Assembly: GCA_027422505.1 (NCBI GenBank)
Contig: JAPQWV010000755.1
Coordinates: forward strand, 143,501-207,500
Length of the DNA: 64,000 nt
Source: Craterostigma plantagineum
Taxonomy: Eukaryota > Streptophyta > Magnoliopsida > Lamiales > Linderniaceae
Reading direction: 5' to 3'
Shown: positions 11,812-24,868 of the stretch, in pieces
Layout of the letters: every line of letters begins with the position of its first letter
Numbering within the stretch: the first letter of the stretch is position 1
The notes under the pieces: model-generated
Databases searched by the model: none
Told to the model about the DNA's origin: nothing
What the model saw: only the letters and a program-made list of their open reading frames with translations
Position numbers and translations under genes: made by a program

Positions 11812-14800
11812 TATGTGCATTACCTGATCTTCTGTGCTATCACATGCTCTATTCTATGTGTTTTCTATGCTTATTGGTACTTATCTTGCGTGATAAAAAA
11901 AAAACAAATAAAAAATTAAAAAATTAATAATAATAACATATATATTTCTATATATAATATAAAGAGTATGACGAAATCCTTTAGGATGCTTTGATCTAAA
12001 GTCACTTAGAATTTTACCCCGACAGGCGATAGATTTAATTGCTTAATTTTGTCAGTCTAAGTCGCATTCTTGTGTCTAGAGGTCATTGGGTTGCTCCACT
12101 AGACACAAAACCACTATAAATGTGAGGATTCAAGGGAGTTTAGGTTATTCCTCATTCGGCCTTATATAAATTTCCCCACGTTAGCCCTTAGTCATCCACT
12201 TTGAGCCTTCTCCGACGTCCTTTTCTTCATTAAAAACCCATTCTCAGCCTTCAACCGAACTTTATACTCTTCGAATGGTTGTTCAAACGAGAAAAGGAGG
12301 GGGAGATAACAAAAGAAAAAGTAAGATGATGACAAAAGAAGGCATTGCTCAACGCGCAAAAATCAGACCAAAGGAACCGGCCTTCCGACTACCTTGTAGA
12401 AAGTGGCATGGATCCTGCTGTGAACTTCTCCAACGATAATCTCGTACGCTCGTCAGAACGGCTGGAAGAGGAGCACCACGAAGTGAACTTCTCCAACGAT
12501 AATCCGGTCTTATATCGGGAAACGAGAAGAGGAGTGCAGCCTCGGGTACGAATTCCATAACCGAGAACTTCTCCAAACTGATAATCTCTGAAACCTCAAT
12601 AGGGATTAAGAAAAGAGGAGCTCAGTATCGGCCCGAGAACCAACAAGAATAACTTCGCCTACGATAATCTCCTAGAGTCTCATGGAGAAGCGGAGCTTCA
12701 GCTTGAGCATAAGATAAAAAGGGATAGTTCTTAAAAGAAAAAGAGGGAGAGAAGATTGAAAAGAAGAAAGACGCCGAAAAAAAAGGGAGACGGACGTAGG
12801 ATTGGAAGACGGTGAAGAGATAAGCTCATTTCCTTTAAATTCCTTCCGTTCTAAGTCCTAGCCAAATTATAACCCCTTACAACCCTTTGATTCTACATAG
12901 ACGGTCTCTCGCTTAGGTGAAATGATTAAAAATGCCTCGATCACAGGTAAATTGACTTAAAATTGTTGTGTTGACTTGAGTGATAAAAATATAAAAATCC
13001 CAAGATAGCTAATTGAGAGCAAGAGCGAACCTGGTGAGAGTTGTCGAAATGGACCAGTCTATGGACTTAGGACTTTAGTTTGACGACATGACTTGACGGC
13101 ATTTTCTTCTTTCAAATGTCTCGTAAAATTTTAGGCGTGACGATTATGAAAAAATATGAAAAATATATATATATATACATATATATAATAATAAATAATT
13201 AATAAATAATAAAATTCGCACATTTTGACATGAAATATTATGTTTCATATGCGTTGAATTGAATAAATGCGAATTTCTTTAGTGTATCGCACATTCTAAA
13301 TGCAATTATAGATTGCATTGGTACTGAATTGTTTAAATGCGATACATTTCCCATTGCTTCTACCCTCACACAAAACTTTAAAGTACATGTTTTCGGGGAC
13401 CATGTATACATGCTTACTTGGTAAATTTGTGTGCTCGTGACTTGAATTGATTTCTTATGCTTGCATAATTAGTCAATTCCTGTGCATCATTTGAGGGGGA
13501 GCAAGTATAAGACTTGCAGATTAGCTCCAAATATTTTTGACGTTTCTCTGAGTATTTCAGATCTTTCAAAATTAAAGAGCGAGACGTCGACACTACAAAG
13601 AGAGGAGCTAGACACAAGACCAAATATTTGAAAGATAAAACTGCCAAAAATAATTGTTGATTAACTCCATTATTTCTAAAGCTTATCTCTAAGCGGTACA
13701 GATTTTTAAATTTCTGCCAGGGGAGCTAGACGTTACTACACGGAAAATACAGGGAGTTAATTGCATTTACTTTAAATACTAAGGGGGAGTAAAGGGTTTT
13801 ATTTTGAAATAGGGGTCAATCTGAAAAATTTTAGAAGTACTTACTTTCGAGAAACTAGATAGCAGATTTAATTCACGATCATAAGTTTCTCGATCGTAAA
13901 CAATGTTGGGAACGATTTTGATTAGCCGCGATAATTTGCGATCGATAAAGCAATTTTCGAATCGAAAATTTCTCGAGCGCAAATAGTAATGGGCCTGTTC
14001 CATTGAATTGCAAAATGTCAAATCGTAAACCCATCATCGACTTACAGCGAGTAAATAAAAGTTCACTTTTATGTCAGTCGAAAAACTTTTTCTCACGCAA
14101 CCCTAAATCGCAAAAATTTCTCTCTCGAAAAACTTTCACAGATAGTTCAAATTTCTCAAAAATCTTTCGATTTTCAACACGAAATTGTCTGTTTAAGGTA
14201 GAAATGAGAACCTGTTGTCATTTGCGTGTGATTTAACTTCGTTAGCATCTGCATTTTGTTGTTTTTCGCATGATTTATATTAGTTTCTCGACTGTTCTTC
14301 AAAACTGAGAAAATCGTATACTATTTCATAGTGTTTTAGGCTTGATTTTGAACTTTATCTGAGTTTAATGCCTGCACTTAAGATAGTGTCGATATTCTCT
14401 ATGAATCTGGTACAATGGATCATCGGAAAATTTGCATCTTCGACTGTAATCTGAGTTTTGATGAAACTGGGTATTTGAATTTTTAAAGCCATCGAAGAAC
14501 TTTGTCGATCGCAAACAGTCTTAATTGAATTCCGATTTAATTGAGATACTGTTTGTGTCGAATTAGTTTTTCGATCGGTAAAATTCTGATTTAGTCGCCA
14601 CGATAGAAGATTTTGACCGAAAAAAATTACTTACCATCGAGAAATCTAATAAGGATTTTTATGAGCGAAAAACTTACGCACTGATTAGACAATTTAGATG
14701 CAAATTTTATCGAGCGTAAAACTTACTATCGCAAAATAGAAATTTTGGATTCAATTTCAATTTGATCGCAAAAATTTCGCATCGAGAAATTAATTTTTCA

Positions 14801-15514
14801 ACACGTAATTTTTCGATCGCAAAATTCGCCGCTTGGGATCTAATTGATTGGAAAATTTCTCAACGATTGACTTAGTCTTTTGTTGACTAATTTCTCGATA
14901 AAGTTATATCGCAGCGAAAATTATTTTACTTACAATCGAAAATCACATTCCGCTCGACAAATTTCAAATCGAAAATTTTATTCAATCGAGGAAAATTTCT
15001 CGATAGTAAATTTGCCTGAGAAATAATTTCTCGATCGTAAATTTACACGGAATTTTTCTCGATCGTAAAATAGGTCGACTACAGTCTCGATTTCAACTTC
15101 AATAATTAGAAAATTTTACTAAGTCTTTTACTCTGCAGCGCACCTTTACGTATAAAATTTTCTCGATCGAAATATCGAACTGAGTCATTACAATTGAAAT
15201 CAATGCATAGGAAATCATTTTCAAAATCAATTTTATCGAGCGAAAATTTTCTCGGCATGAACTGTGTCATTTTCACGATTCAACACTTAGAAAAATTTTG
15301 AACTATTTTTCACGCGATTTATACTTCATTCGAAATTACATTCATGCCATTACGATTTTTCATTGAGCATATACTATGCATTTGATATGATTTCAATTCA
15401 AAATTCATCGAACATGCTATTACTTGCGATATTACTATAGTTTGATGAAATTTATTCATACTTCGACTGAAAATAAAATTGAACTAATAAACTTTTATAT
15501 ATCTTATTTTTCAG
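11812..15514 (+). other. Post-pol spacer of element 1
   Basis: A 3.7 kb region between pol and the third ORF, nearly collinear with 35168-38966 of element 2. It holds an AT-rich microsatellite-like stretch (about 11900-11960), a GA-rich region with GAACTTCTCCAACGATAATC repeated at about 12422 and 12485 and diverged copies near 12563 and 12649, and another AT run near 13155-13210. From about 13850 onward it is dense in TTTCTCGATCG-like motifs. A 71-codon reading at 12345-12560 is kept in element 2 with one residue changed, but the copies are so similar overall that this says little. The final bases form a splice-acceptor-like site. Confidence 0.75.
15498..15514 (+). promoter_or_regulatory. Candidate 3' splice site before the third ORF (element 1)
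   Basis: A pyrimidine-rich run ending in TTATTTTTCAG directly touches the ATG at 15515 (CAG|ATG). Element 2 has the matching TTATATTTCAG|ATG at 38964-38969. Plant 3' splice sites have this T-rich plus CAG form, so the third ORF may be translated from a spliced RNA. This is inference; no donor was identified. Confidence 0.5.
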
Positions 15515-18029
15515 ATGGATCGCTATCCAAGATATAATCACATATACGACCACAACCTGTATCTGAAGGTCCAGGATACAAATTTTCAGCTCGATCTGAG
15601 CACCTTTCGGTGCCCGGACGAGATTATTGTCTCTATCCTGAGAGGTCACCCCATCTGGCATGCGTTAACGGCCACCGCATCAGTGCCGATGGTATATCTC
15701 CAGCAGTTCGATGAATTTTGACAAGGAGAAGTGGACAATGGAGCTTTCAGGTTCTCGACAAGGATCGGGACGCGGCATATCAGCATGGACAAGAACCAGT
15801 TCGGCATGTTACTGGACTTGCCCCACAACAATAATTACGACCCGCTCCCATCCGATGCCGAGATGATTCAAGACTTTTTGCACATGGGATACCAACCGCC
15901 GCTCACAAGATTAGCTCATGTCCAGAGCAGCGGAATCCCACACCCGTGGAAGATTGGGTGGAAGTCTCATACAGTCACAACCTCAAGTGACTGTGAGCCA
16001 ACCCACAGAGTCGGTGTCTACTCAAGGGTTGATAATAGGCGACGTCAATCGTCCTGGTCCATCTATGGAGGCGTCCACACCCTTCGTGACGATAGAACAG
16101 TTCCAGGCCGCTCTCTGTCGCTGTACAGTCAATGGAAGAAAAGATCACAGAGAGAGTACTCCACGCACTCGAGGCATCCCGAAGAGATACCGGGAAAGCA
16201 CCTGCCTCTGAAGGCCCTTCGTCACGAACCAACCCCACACCTCCACAACCCACACCCACCGACTCTCTAGCCACTTCCTCCATTCTCATCAACCCATACA
16301 CAATCCCCTCACCGAGCTCCATGACATTCTCCTCGCCCGTCTGATAGGCCTTTCCATCCGATCGCCGCAAGAAGAATCCCTTTATAGGCGATTGGTGGAC
16401 CATCTTGAGCCACCGACAGACACCTGCCGAGGCCAAAGCTCCCACTCACGGCGCAGACATGACGATCCTGACGATTAGGACCCTCATGAGAGGGAGAAGA
16501 GGCCTAGGACATCATACCCAAACACAAACCCACTCGGGCGCCACGCAGACAAGCGCTGGAGCTGGTGAAACCCAAGCACAAACCCACCATACCCAAACAC
16601 AAACCCACCGAACCCAAACAAAACCACCCACCAAGCCCAAACTACCCACACCACGCACCGCACCGCCCACATCGAACCACCAACCTTTCACCTCAGGACG
16701 CCTCCGCCCACACCACCGATCTACTCAAGCCCCTTGCTTCCGGAAGAAGAAGCAAGTGCTGCAATGCTTGTAGCTCTAGCAGCTACCGAAGCTACTCCCT
16801 CAGCCGCTCCAGACCAACCGGGACCCTCTGGACATGGTGTCAATCCACACGAAGCTCTAGACAAGTACATCTTCGAAGGACAGTGGATGACCCACTCCAT
16901 GCCCGAGGAGCATCAAAGACAACGGCTTCACGACGTTCGGCACTTTCTACAACAAGCGTCCATAGATCTCGTAATCATAGAAGACGACGAGCTTCAGGAA
17001 GGTGAAGACTACGAGCGAGTTATCCCAAGGCTACCAGAGTTAATAGCTCAACAGGCGGTTCCCTCTCCAAGGCTAACGCCAGGGACCGTCCGGATCGACA
17101 CGCCATGGGATAACATTCAAATTGAAATTTCCTTCCTCGAAGAAGTTCGTGAGAATATTTGGAGGTCTCCGGACATAGAGAAGAAGCCGAATGAGTTCGA
17201 GCTGAGAGGGATCTCTCATTGGGATCAGCTGAACTTGACCTACCTCTGGATGCTGACCAAACTAGGACCTGATGTTAGGCTGGGGATGACTAAGACACAA
17301 GCCAAGAGCCATTATAAGAGTCTCTCCCCAATAAGCCTACTACTCAGCGTCTACGTTGACAAAGGAGGACTTCCAACACCTCACTACATCATTAATCGAG
17401 TGGACAGGACCCGAGAGGAACTGAGCGAAAGCGACCTACCGTACCTCCCCGCCGATGAAGTGTACCGTCTTTATCAGCTATATGTGGAGAAGTACAAAGG
17501 TCCTCAGGGCTTCATCAAGAAAGAATGCCTCGAAGGGCTCTACTGGTTCATGATGCGCCAAGTCAAGTACTATGCCGCACAAGACCTTCAGATGGCTATG
17601 GAGAGCAATATGAAGAAGGTCAACATGACCGCTCCACTCAACAAAGGACCTGAGATCGAAGGGCTTCCCAACAATCACGTACACATCAGCTCAGTCCTAG
17701 GCATCACCTACCACAATCCAATAGCAAAGAAGAACAGGTTGATGCTGAAGACTGAGATTCATAAGTTTTGCGATGGAACGCTCAAGGTCGTCAGGAAAAA
17801 CATCGAGCAGATGTTGGAAGAAATCAACAGAGACACTATGCTGAGGATCCACAGGTTCGTGAGAGAACAGCCGCTCCTAATGGAATTGCTTGAAGATATC
17901 GAGGAGCGACTGGAGCTTAGGATCACTCTGAGGAACTACGAGCATGCGCTGAGCTTGCGCAGATCATATTACGCCCGACGAGGACAAACGGCGCAGAGAC
18001 GCAATCAAGCACAAAGGGGGAGATTGTAG
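15515..18029 (+). pseudogene. Third ORF of element 1, internally deleted
   Basis: Protein of unknown function encoded after pol, in the position where SIRE-type copia elements carry an env-like gene. It opens MDRYPRYNHIYDHNLYLK. It is frameshifted near 15710, and against element 2 it has lost about 1 kb at about 15951 (equivalent to about 39404-40402), joining at a GA microhomology. The C-terminal 431 codons (16734-18029) are open and unbroken; this part contains EISFLEEVRENIWRSPD and a basic tail. The TAG stop at 18027-18029 lies inside the first five bases of the 3' LTR. I see no clear signal peptide or membrane segment, so a true envelope role is not supported by reading alone. Confidence 0.7.
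18013..18023 (+). promoter_or_regulatory. Polypurine tract of element 1
   Basis: AAAGGGGGAGA ends one base before the 3' LTR and would prime plus-strand DNA synthesis. It also encodes part of the last codons of the third ORF (QRGRL), so the protein end and the replication signal overlap. Confidence 0.8.
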
Positions 18030-18372
18030 AATACTATTTATAATTGTGCTTGATTTCATTTGTTGACCTTGTAATTAGGGGCGTTTTGCATAGTAGTCCT
18101 TAGATTAGGACTAGTTTGATATTTATACCAAGTTTATTTGGTATAAATACTTGTAAATCAATTGAGCTTAATAGAGAAAGTTTTGAGAATTGATCCAAAG
18201 GGCTTGCAATTTGATTTCTAGAGAGAGAAACAACATTAACTTTCTCACTCTACTCGAATTCTCTCTCTTGTTCTTCATTTGAGTTTTTCGATCGAATTCA
18301 ATTGCTTATCTAAACGATCGAATTACTATGAATTCTAGCCAAGGATTGTAGAGTTGTTAATCGTAGGACCTA
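18025..18372 (+). repeat. 3' LTR of copia element 1
   Basis: Matches 3987-4339 across its length, with the TATA hairpin at about 18122-18149. It ends GTAGGACCTA and lacks the terminal ACA seen in the other copies, then runs straight into satellite (TTGAATTAACTTAAAAC). This suggests a deletion of the terminal bases and the target duplication. Confidence 0.9.
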
Positions 18373-21300
18373 TTGAATTAACTTAAAACATAAAATTTCT
18401 ACATAACTATGCTACCTATTCAAAATAGTTTGAATCAGAGTCCTCCGATTTGTAAATCAAAAGTTATGCTCAAAATCGTGCAAGCTGTCAGTTTCGGCCG
18501 ATTCCACTTGGACAACAACCCTAAGTCAGAATCAGGCGATTTCGAGGTCAGTAGACTACGAATCGGGACTAACTTAAACATATAAGTTCTGATAATTAAG
18601 TTAGCTATTGATTTGGAATTTGAATAAGAGTCTTCCGATTTGGTTATGCTGAAAATCGTGCAGGCTGCCAGTTTCGGCCGATTCCACTCGGACAGCCACC
18701 CAAGTCAGAATTGGGCGAATTTTCCAGGACAATAGACTTCGAATCGGGACTAACATAAAATATATAAGTTCTAATAATTAAGTTAGTTATTCATACGAAT
18801 TTGAATCAGAGTCTTCCGATTTGGTTATGCTCAAAATCGTGCAGGCTGCTAGTTTCGGCCGATTCAACTCGGACAGCAAACCTAAGTCAGAATCGGGCGA
18901 ATTTTCGAGGTCAATGAACTTCGAATTAAGTTAAAACATAAAAGTTAAACATAATTAAGTTATCTATCCAAAAGAATTTTAATCAGAGTCTTCCGATTTG
19001 GTTATGCTCAATCATGCAGGCTGCCAGTTTCGGCCGATTCCACAAGGACAGCCACCCTAAGTCAGAATGGGACGAATTTTCGAGGTCAATGGACTTCGAA
19101 TAGGGACTAACTTAAAACATAAAAGTTCTAGCTAGTTAAGTTACTATCCAAAGGAATTTGAATCAGAGCCTTCCAATATGTAAATCGAAAGTAATTCTCA
19201 AAATAGTGCAGGCTGCCAGTTTCGGCCGATTACACTCAGACAGCAAACCTAAGTCAGAATCGGGAGATTTTGAATCGGAGTCTTCCGATTTGGTTATGCT
19301 CAAAATCGTGCGGGCTGCCAATTTCAGCCCATTCCACTCGGACAGCCACCCTAAGTAAGAATTGGGCAAATTTTCGAGGTCAATGCACGTCAAATCGGGA
19401 CTAACATAAAACATGAAGGTTCTAGCTACTTAAGCTTTCTATTCGAAGGAATATGAATCAGAGTCTTCCGATTTGTAAATCGAAAGTAATGCTCGAAATA
19501 GTGCAGGCTGCCAGTTGAGACCGATTCCACTCGGACAGCAAACCTAAGTCATAATCGGGCGAATTTTCGAGGTCAATGGACTTCGAATTAACTTAAAACA
19601 CAAAAGTTCTATATAATTAAGTCATCTATTCAAAAGAATTTGAATCAGAGTCGTCCGATTTGTAAATCAACAGTTATGCTAGAACCTTCACGTTTTAAGA
19701 GTCTTCGAATCGGGACTAACTTAAAAAATAAAATTTCTAATAATTAAGTTAGCTATTCATATGAATTTGAATAAGAGTCTTCCGATTTGGTTATGCTCAA
19801 AATCGTGCAGGCTGCTAGTTTCGGTCGATTCAACTCGGACAGCCACCTAAGTCAGAATTGGGCGAATGTTTTAGGTCAATGGACTTCGAATCGGGACTAA
19901 CTTAAAACATGAAGGTTCTATCTGCTTAAGTTTGCTATTCAAAGGAATTTGAATCAGAGCCTTCCGATTTGTAAATCGAAAGTAATGCTCAAAATAGTGC
20001 AGGCTGCCAGTTTCGGTCGATTCGACTCGAACAGCCACCCTAAGTCAAAATGGGACGAATTTCCGAGGTCAATGGACTTCGAATCGGGACTAACTAAAAA
20101 CATAAAAGTTCTAGCTAATTAAATTTGCTATTCAAAGAAATTTGAATCAGAGCCTTCCGATTTGTAAAGGAAAGTAATGCTGAAAATAGTGCAGGCTGCA
20201 AGTTTCGGCCAATTCCACTCGGACAGCAAACCTAAGTCAGAATCGGGCGAATTTCGAGGTCAATGGACTTCGAATTAACTTAAAACACAAAAATTCTACA
20301 TAATTAAGTTATCTATTCAAAAGAATTTGGATCAGAGTCGTCTGATTTGTAAATCAAAAGTTAATTAAGTTACCCTAAGCCAGAATCGGGCGATTCCACT
20401 CGGACAGCTACCCTAAGCCAGAATCGGGCAATTTCGAGGTCAACAGACTTCGAATCGAGACTGACTTAAAACATATAAGTTCTGATAATTAAGTTAATTA
20501 TTCATAGGAATTTGAATCAGAGTCTTCCGATTTGGTTATGTCAAAATCGTGCAGGCTGCCAGTTTCGGTCGATTCAACTCGGACAGCAAACCTAAGGCAG
20601 AATCGGGTAAATTTTCGAGGTCAATGGACTTCGAATTAAGTTAAAACATAAAGTTCTACATAATTAAGTTATCTATCCAAAAGAATTTGAATCAGTGTCT
20701 TTCGATTTGGTTATGCTCAAAATCGTGCAGGATGCCAGTTTCGGCCGATTCCACTCGGACAACCACCCTAAGTTAGAATGGGACGAATTTTTGAGGTCAA
20801 TGGACTTCGAATCATAGCCTTCCGATATGTAAATCAGAAGTGATGCTCAAAATAGTTCAGGCTGCAAGTTTCGGCCGATTCCACCCGGACAGCAAACCAA
20901 AGTCAGAATCGGGCGAATTTTCGAGGTCAATGGACTTCGAATTAACTTAAAACATAAAAGTTCTAATAATTAAGTTAGCTATTAATAGGAATTTGAATCA
21001 GAGTCTTCCGATTTGGTTATGCTCAAAATCGTACAAGCTGCCAGTTTCGGCCGATTCCACTCGGAAAGCCACCCTAAGTCAGAATTGGGTGAATTTTCGA
21101 GGTCAATAGACTTCGAATCGGGGCTAAACTAAAACATGAAGGTTCTAGCTACATAGGTTTGCTATTCAAAGGAATTTGAATCAGAGTCTTCCGATTTGTA
21201 AATCGAAAATTCTCAAAATAGTGTAGGCTGCCAGTTTCGGCCGATTCCACTCGGACAGCAACCCTAAGTGAGAATCTGGTGATTTCGAGGTCAATAGACT

Positions 21301-24045
21301 TCGAATCGGGACTAACTTAAAACGTAAAAGTTCTAATAATTAAGTTAGCTATTCATAGGAATTTGAATCAGAGTCTTCCGATTTGGTTATGCTCAAAATC
21401 GTGCAGGCTGCCAGTTTCAGCCGATTCCACTCGGACAACCACCCAAAGTCAGAATTGGGCGAATTTTCGAGGTCAATAGACTTCGAATCGGGACTAACTT
21501 AAAACATGAAAGTTCTAGCTACTTACGTTTGCTATTCAAAGGAATTTGAATCGGTGTCTTCCTATTTGTAAATAGAATGTAATGCTCAAAATAGTGCAGG
21601 CTGCCAGTTTCGTTCGATCCCACTCGGACAACAAACTTAAGTCAGAATCGGGAGAATTTCGAGGTCAATGCATTTCGAATTAACTTAAAACATAAAAGTA
21701 CTACATAATTAAGTTAGCTATTCGAAAGAATTTGAATCAGAGTCTTCCGATTTGGTTGTGCTCAAAATCGTGCAGGCTTCCAGTTTCGGCCGATTCCACT
21801 TGAACAGCCACCCTAAGTAAGAATTGGGCGAATTTTCGAGGTCAATGGACTTCGAATGGGGAGTAACTTAAAACATGAAGGTTCTAGATACTTAAGATTG
21901 CTATTTGAAGGAATTTGAATCAGAGCCTTCCGATTTGTAAATCGAAAGTAATGCTCAAAATAGTGCAGACTGCAAGTTTTGGCCGATTCCACTCGTACAG
22001 CAAACCTATGTCAGAATCGGGCGAATTTTCGAGGTCAATGGACTTCGAATTAACTTAAAACATAAAAGTTCTACATAATTAAGTTATCTATTCAAAAGAA
22101 TTTGTATCAGAGTCGTCCGATTTGTACATCAAAATTTATGCTCAAAATCGTTCTGGCTGCCAGTTGAGGCCGATTCCACTCGGACAGCAAACCTAAGTCA
22201 TAATCGGGCGAATTTTCGAGGTCAATAAACTTCGAATCGGGACTAACTTAAAACATACAAGTTCTAATAATTAAATTAGCTATTCATAGGAATTTGAATA
22301 AGAGTCTTCCGATTTGGTTATGCTCAAAATCGTGCAGGCTGCTAGTTTTAGCCGATTCAACTCGGACAGCAAACCTAAGTCAGAATCGGGCGAATTTTCG
22401 AGGTCAATGGACTTCGAATTAAGTTAAAACATAAAAGTTCTACATAATTATGTTATCTATTCAAAAGAATTTGAACCAGAGTCTTCCGATTTGGTTATGC
22501 TCAAAATCGTGCAGGCTGCCACTTTCGGCCGATTCCACTCGGATAGCCATCCTAATTCAGAATAGGATGAATTTTTGAGGTCAATGTACTTCGAATCGGG
22601 ACTAACTTAAAACATAAAAGTTCTAGCTAATTAAGTTTGCTATTCAAATAAATTAGAATCAGAGCCTTCCGATTTTTAAAGCGAAAGTAATGCTCAAAAT
22701 AGTGCAGGCTGCAAGTTTCGGCCGATTCCACTCGGACAGCAAACCTAAGTCAGAATCTGGAGAATTTTCGAGGTCAATGGACTTCGAATTATCTTAAAAA
22801 TAAAAGTTCTACATAATTAAGTTATATATTCTAAAGAATTTGAATCAGAGTCGTCCGATATGTAAATCAAAAGTTATGCTCAAAATCGTGCAGGCTTCCA
22901 ATTTCGGCCGATTCCACTCGGACAGCAACCATAAGCCAGAATCGGGCGATTACGAGGTCAATAGACTTCGAATCGGGACTAACTTAGACATATAAGTTCT
23001 GATAATTAAGTTAGCTATTCATTTGGAATTTGAATCAGAGTCTTCCGATTTGGTTATGCTGCAAATCGTGCAGGCTACCAGTTTCGGCCGATTCCACTCG
23101 GACAGCCACCCAAGTCAGAATTGGGCGAATTTTCCAGGACAATAGACTTCGAATCGGGACTAACTTATAACATGAAGGTTCTAGCTACTTAAGTTTGCTA
23201 TTCAAAATAATTTGAATCAGAGTCTTCCAATTTGTAGATCGAAAGTAATGCTCAAAATAGTGCAGGCTGCCAGTTTCGGCCGATTCCACTCGGACAGCAA
23301 ACCTAAGTCAGAATCGGGAGAATTTTCGAGGTAAATGGACTTCAAATTATCTTAAAAATAAAGGTTCTACATAATTAAGTTATCTATTCAAAACAATTTG
23401 AATCACAGTTTCCTGGTTATGCTCAAAATCGTGCAGGCTGCCAGTTTCGGCCGATTCCACTCGGACAGCCACCCTAAGTCAGAATGGGACGAATTTTCGA
23501 AGTCAATGGACTTTGAATCGGGACTAACTTAAAACATAAAAGTTCTAGATAATTAAGGTTGATATTCAAAGAAATTTGAATCAGTGCCTTCCGCTTTGTA
23601 AAGCGAAAGTAATGATCAAATTAGTGCAGGCTGCAAATTTCGAAAGATTCCACTCGGACAGCAAACCTAAGTCAGAATCGGGCGAATTTTCAAGGTCAAT
23701 GGACTTCTAATTGACTTAAAACGAAAAAGTTCTACATAATTAAGTTATTCAAAAGTATTTGAATTAGATCGTCCGATTTGTAAATCAAAAGTTATGCTCA
23801 AAGTCGTGCAGGCCGGCAGTTTCGGCCGATTCCACTCGGACAGCAACCCTAAGTTAGAATCGGGCGATTTCGAGGTCAGTAGACTTCGAATCGGGGCTAA
23901 CTTAAAACATATAAGTTCTAATAATTAAGTTAGCTATTCATATGAATTTGAATCAGAGTCTTCCGATTTGGTTATGCTCAAAATCGTGCAGGCTGCTAGT
24001 TTCAGTCGATTCCACTCGGACAACCACCTAAGTCAGAATTGGGTG

Positions 24046-24310
24046 ATACGGCTCGTTGATACGTGTGTATGGGAATTGGGATGTGTATGAGTAAGTTGTG
24101 TCGTGTTTGATATCTGTGTATAGCCATACATACATGTATGGCTATACACATCTATTACAAGGTTTTTGGTTATAGGCCTTATATATCCATACACACCTCT
24201 AAGGTGGTTATGGGGTGTGTATCACTAATCCATATACACATATACACATCTCAAACACATTTATCAAACACAACTTATATCATTACACATCTATCAAACA
24301 CAACTTTATT
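24046..24310. mobile_element. MITE-like insert, copy 1
   Basis: About 265 bp of non-satellite sequence inside a satellite unit. The left end reads GGCTCGTTGATACGTGTGTA. The reverse complement of the right end contains GTGTTTGATAGATGTGTA, so the ends form an imperfect inverted repeat. Inside, TGTATAGCCATACAT (24117-24131) and its exact reverse complement (24134-24148) make a perfect 15 bp hairpin with a 2-base loop. It has no coding capacity. TGATA-type ends suggest a DNA-transposon derivative; the superfamily and target duplication are not clear. Confidence 0.65.
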
Positions 24311-24868
24311 TGAGGTCAATGGACTTCGAATCGGGACTAACTTAAAACATGAAGGTTCTATCTGCTTAAGTTTGCTATTCAAAGAAATTTGAATCAGAGC
24401 CTTCCGATTTGTAAATCGAAAGTAATGCTCAAAATAGTGCAGGCTGCCAGTTTCGATCGATTCGACTCGAACAGACACCCTAAGTCAGAATGGGACGAAT
24501 CTCCGAGGTCAATGGACGTCGAATCGGGACTAACTTAAAACATAAAAGTTCTAGCTAATTAAGTTTGCTATTCAAATAAATTTGAATCAGATCCTTCCGA
24601 TTTGTAAAGGAAATTAATGCTCAAAATAGTGCAGGCTGCAAGTTTCGGCCGATTCCACTCGGACAGCAACCCTAAGTTAGAATCGGGCGATTTCGAGGTC
24701 AGTAGACTTCGAATCGGGGCTAACTTAAAACATATAAGTTCTAATAATTAAGTTAGCTATTCATATGAATTTGAATCAAAGTCTTCCGATTTGGTTATGC
24801 TCAAAATCGTGCAGGCTGCTAGTTTCGGTCGATTCCACTCGGACAACCACCTAAGTCAGAATTGGGTG

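Larger units (their letters stand above)
3987..18372 (+). mobile_element. Copia element 1 (LTR to LTR, with third ORF), degenerate
   Basis: A full-span Ty1/copia element of about 14.4 kb: 5' LTR, tRNA-Met primer site, leader, gag, pol, long spacer, third ORF, polypurine tract and 3' LTR. The pol order is protease, integrase, RT, RNase H, which defines copia rather than gypsy. The extra ORF after pol and the long coiled-coil Gag recall the plant SIRE/Maximus lineage (family assignment inferred). It is inserted in the satellite. The left flank ends at ...AACTTC and the right flank resumes at GAATTAAC, which are contiguous in a normal satellite unit. No target duplication is visible, and the 3' LTR ends CCTA instead of CCTAACA, so a few bases were probably lost at the right junction. 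All three ORFs carry stops or frameshifts. Confidence 0.9.

Noticed and set aside
16405..16773. His/Thr/Gln/Pro-rich reading of 122 codons
   Set aside because: Overlaps the third ORF in another frame, in a CCCAAACACAAACCCAC-type low-complexity stretch; composition artefact.
24138..24392. 84-codon reading, repeated at 24887-25216
   Set aside because: Spans the MITE-like insert and satellite; the duplicate exists only because the segment is duplicated.
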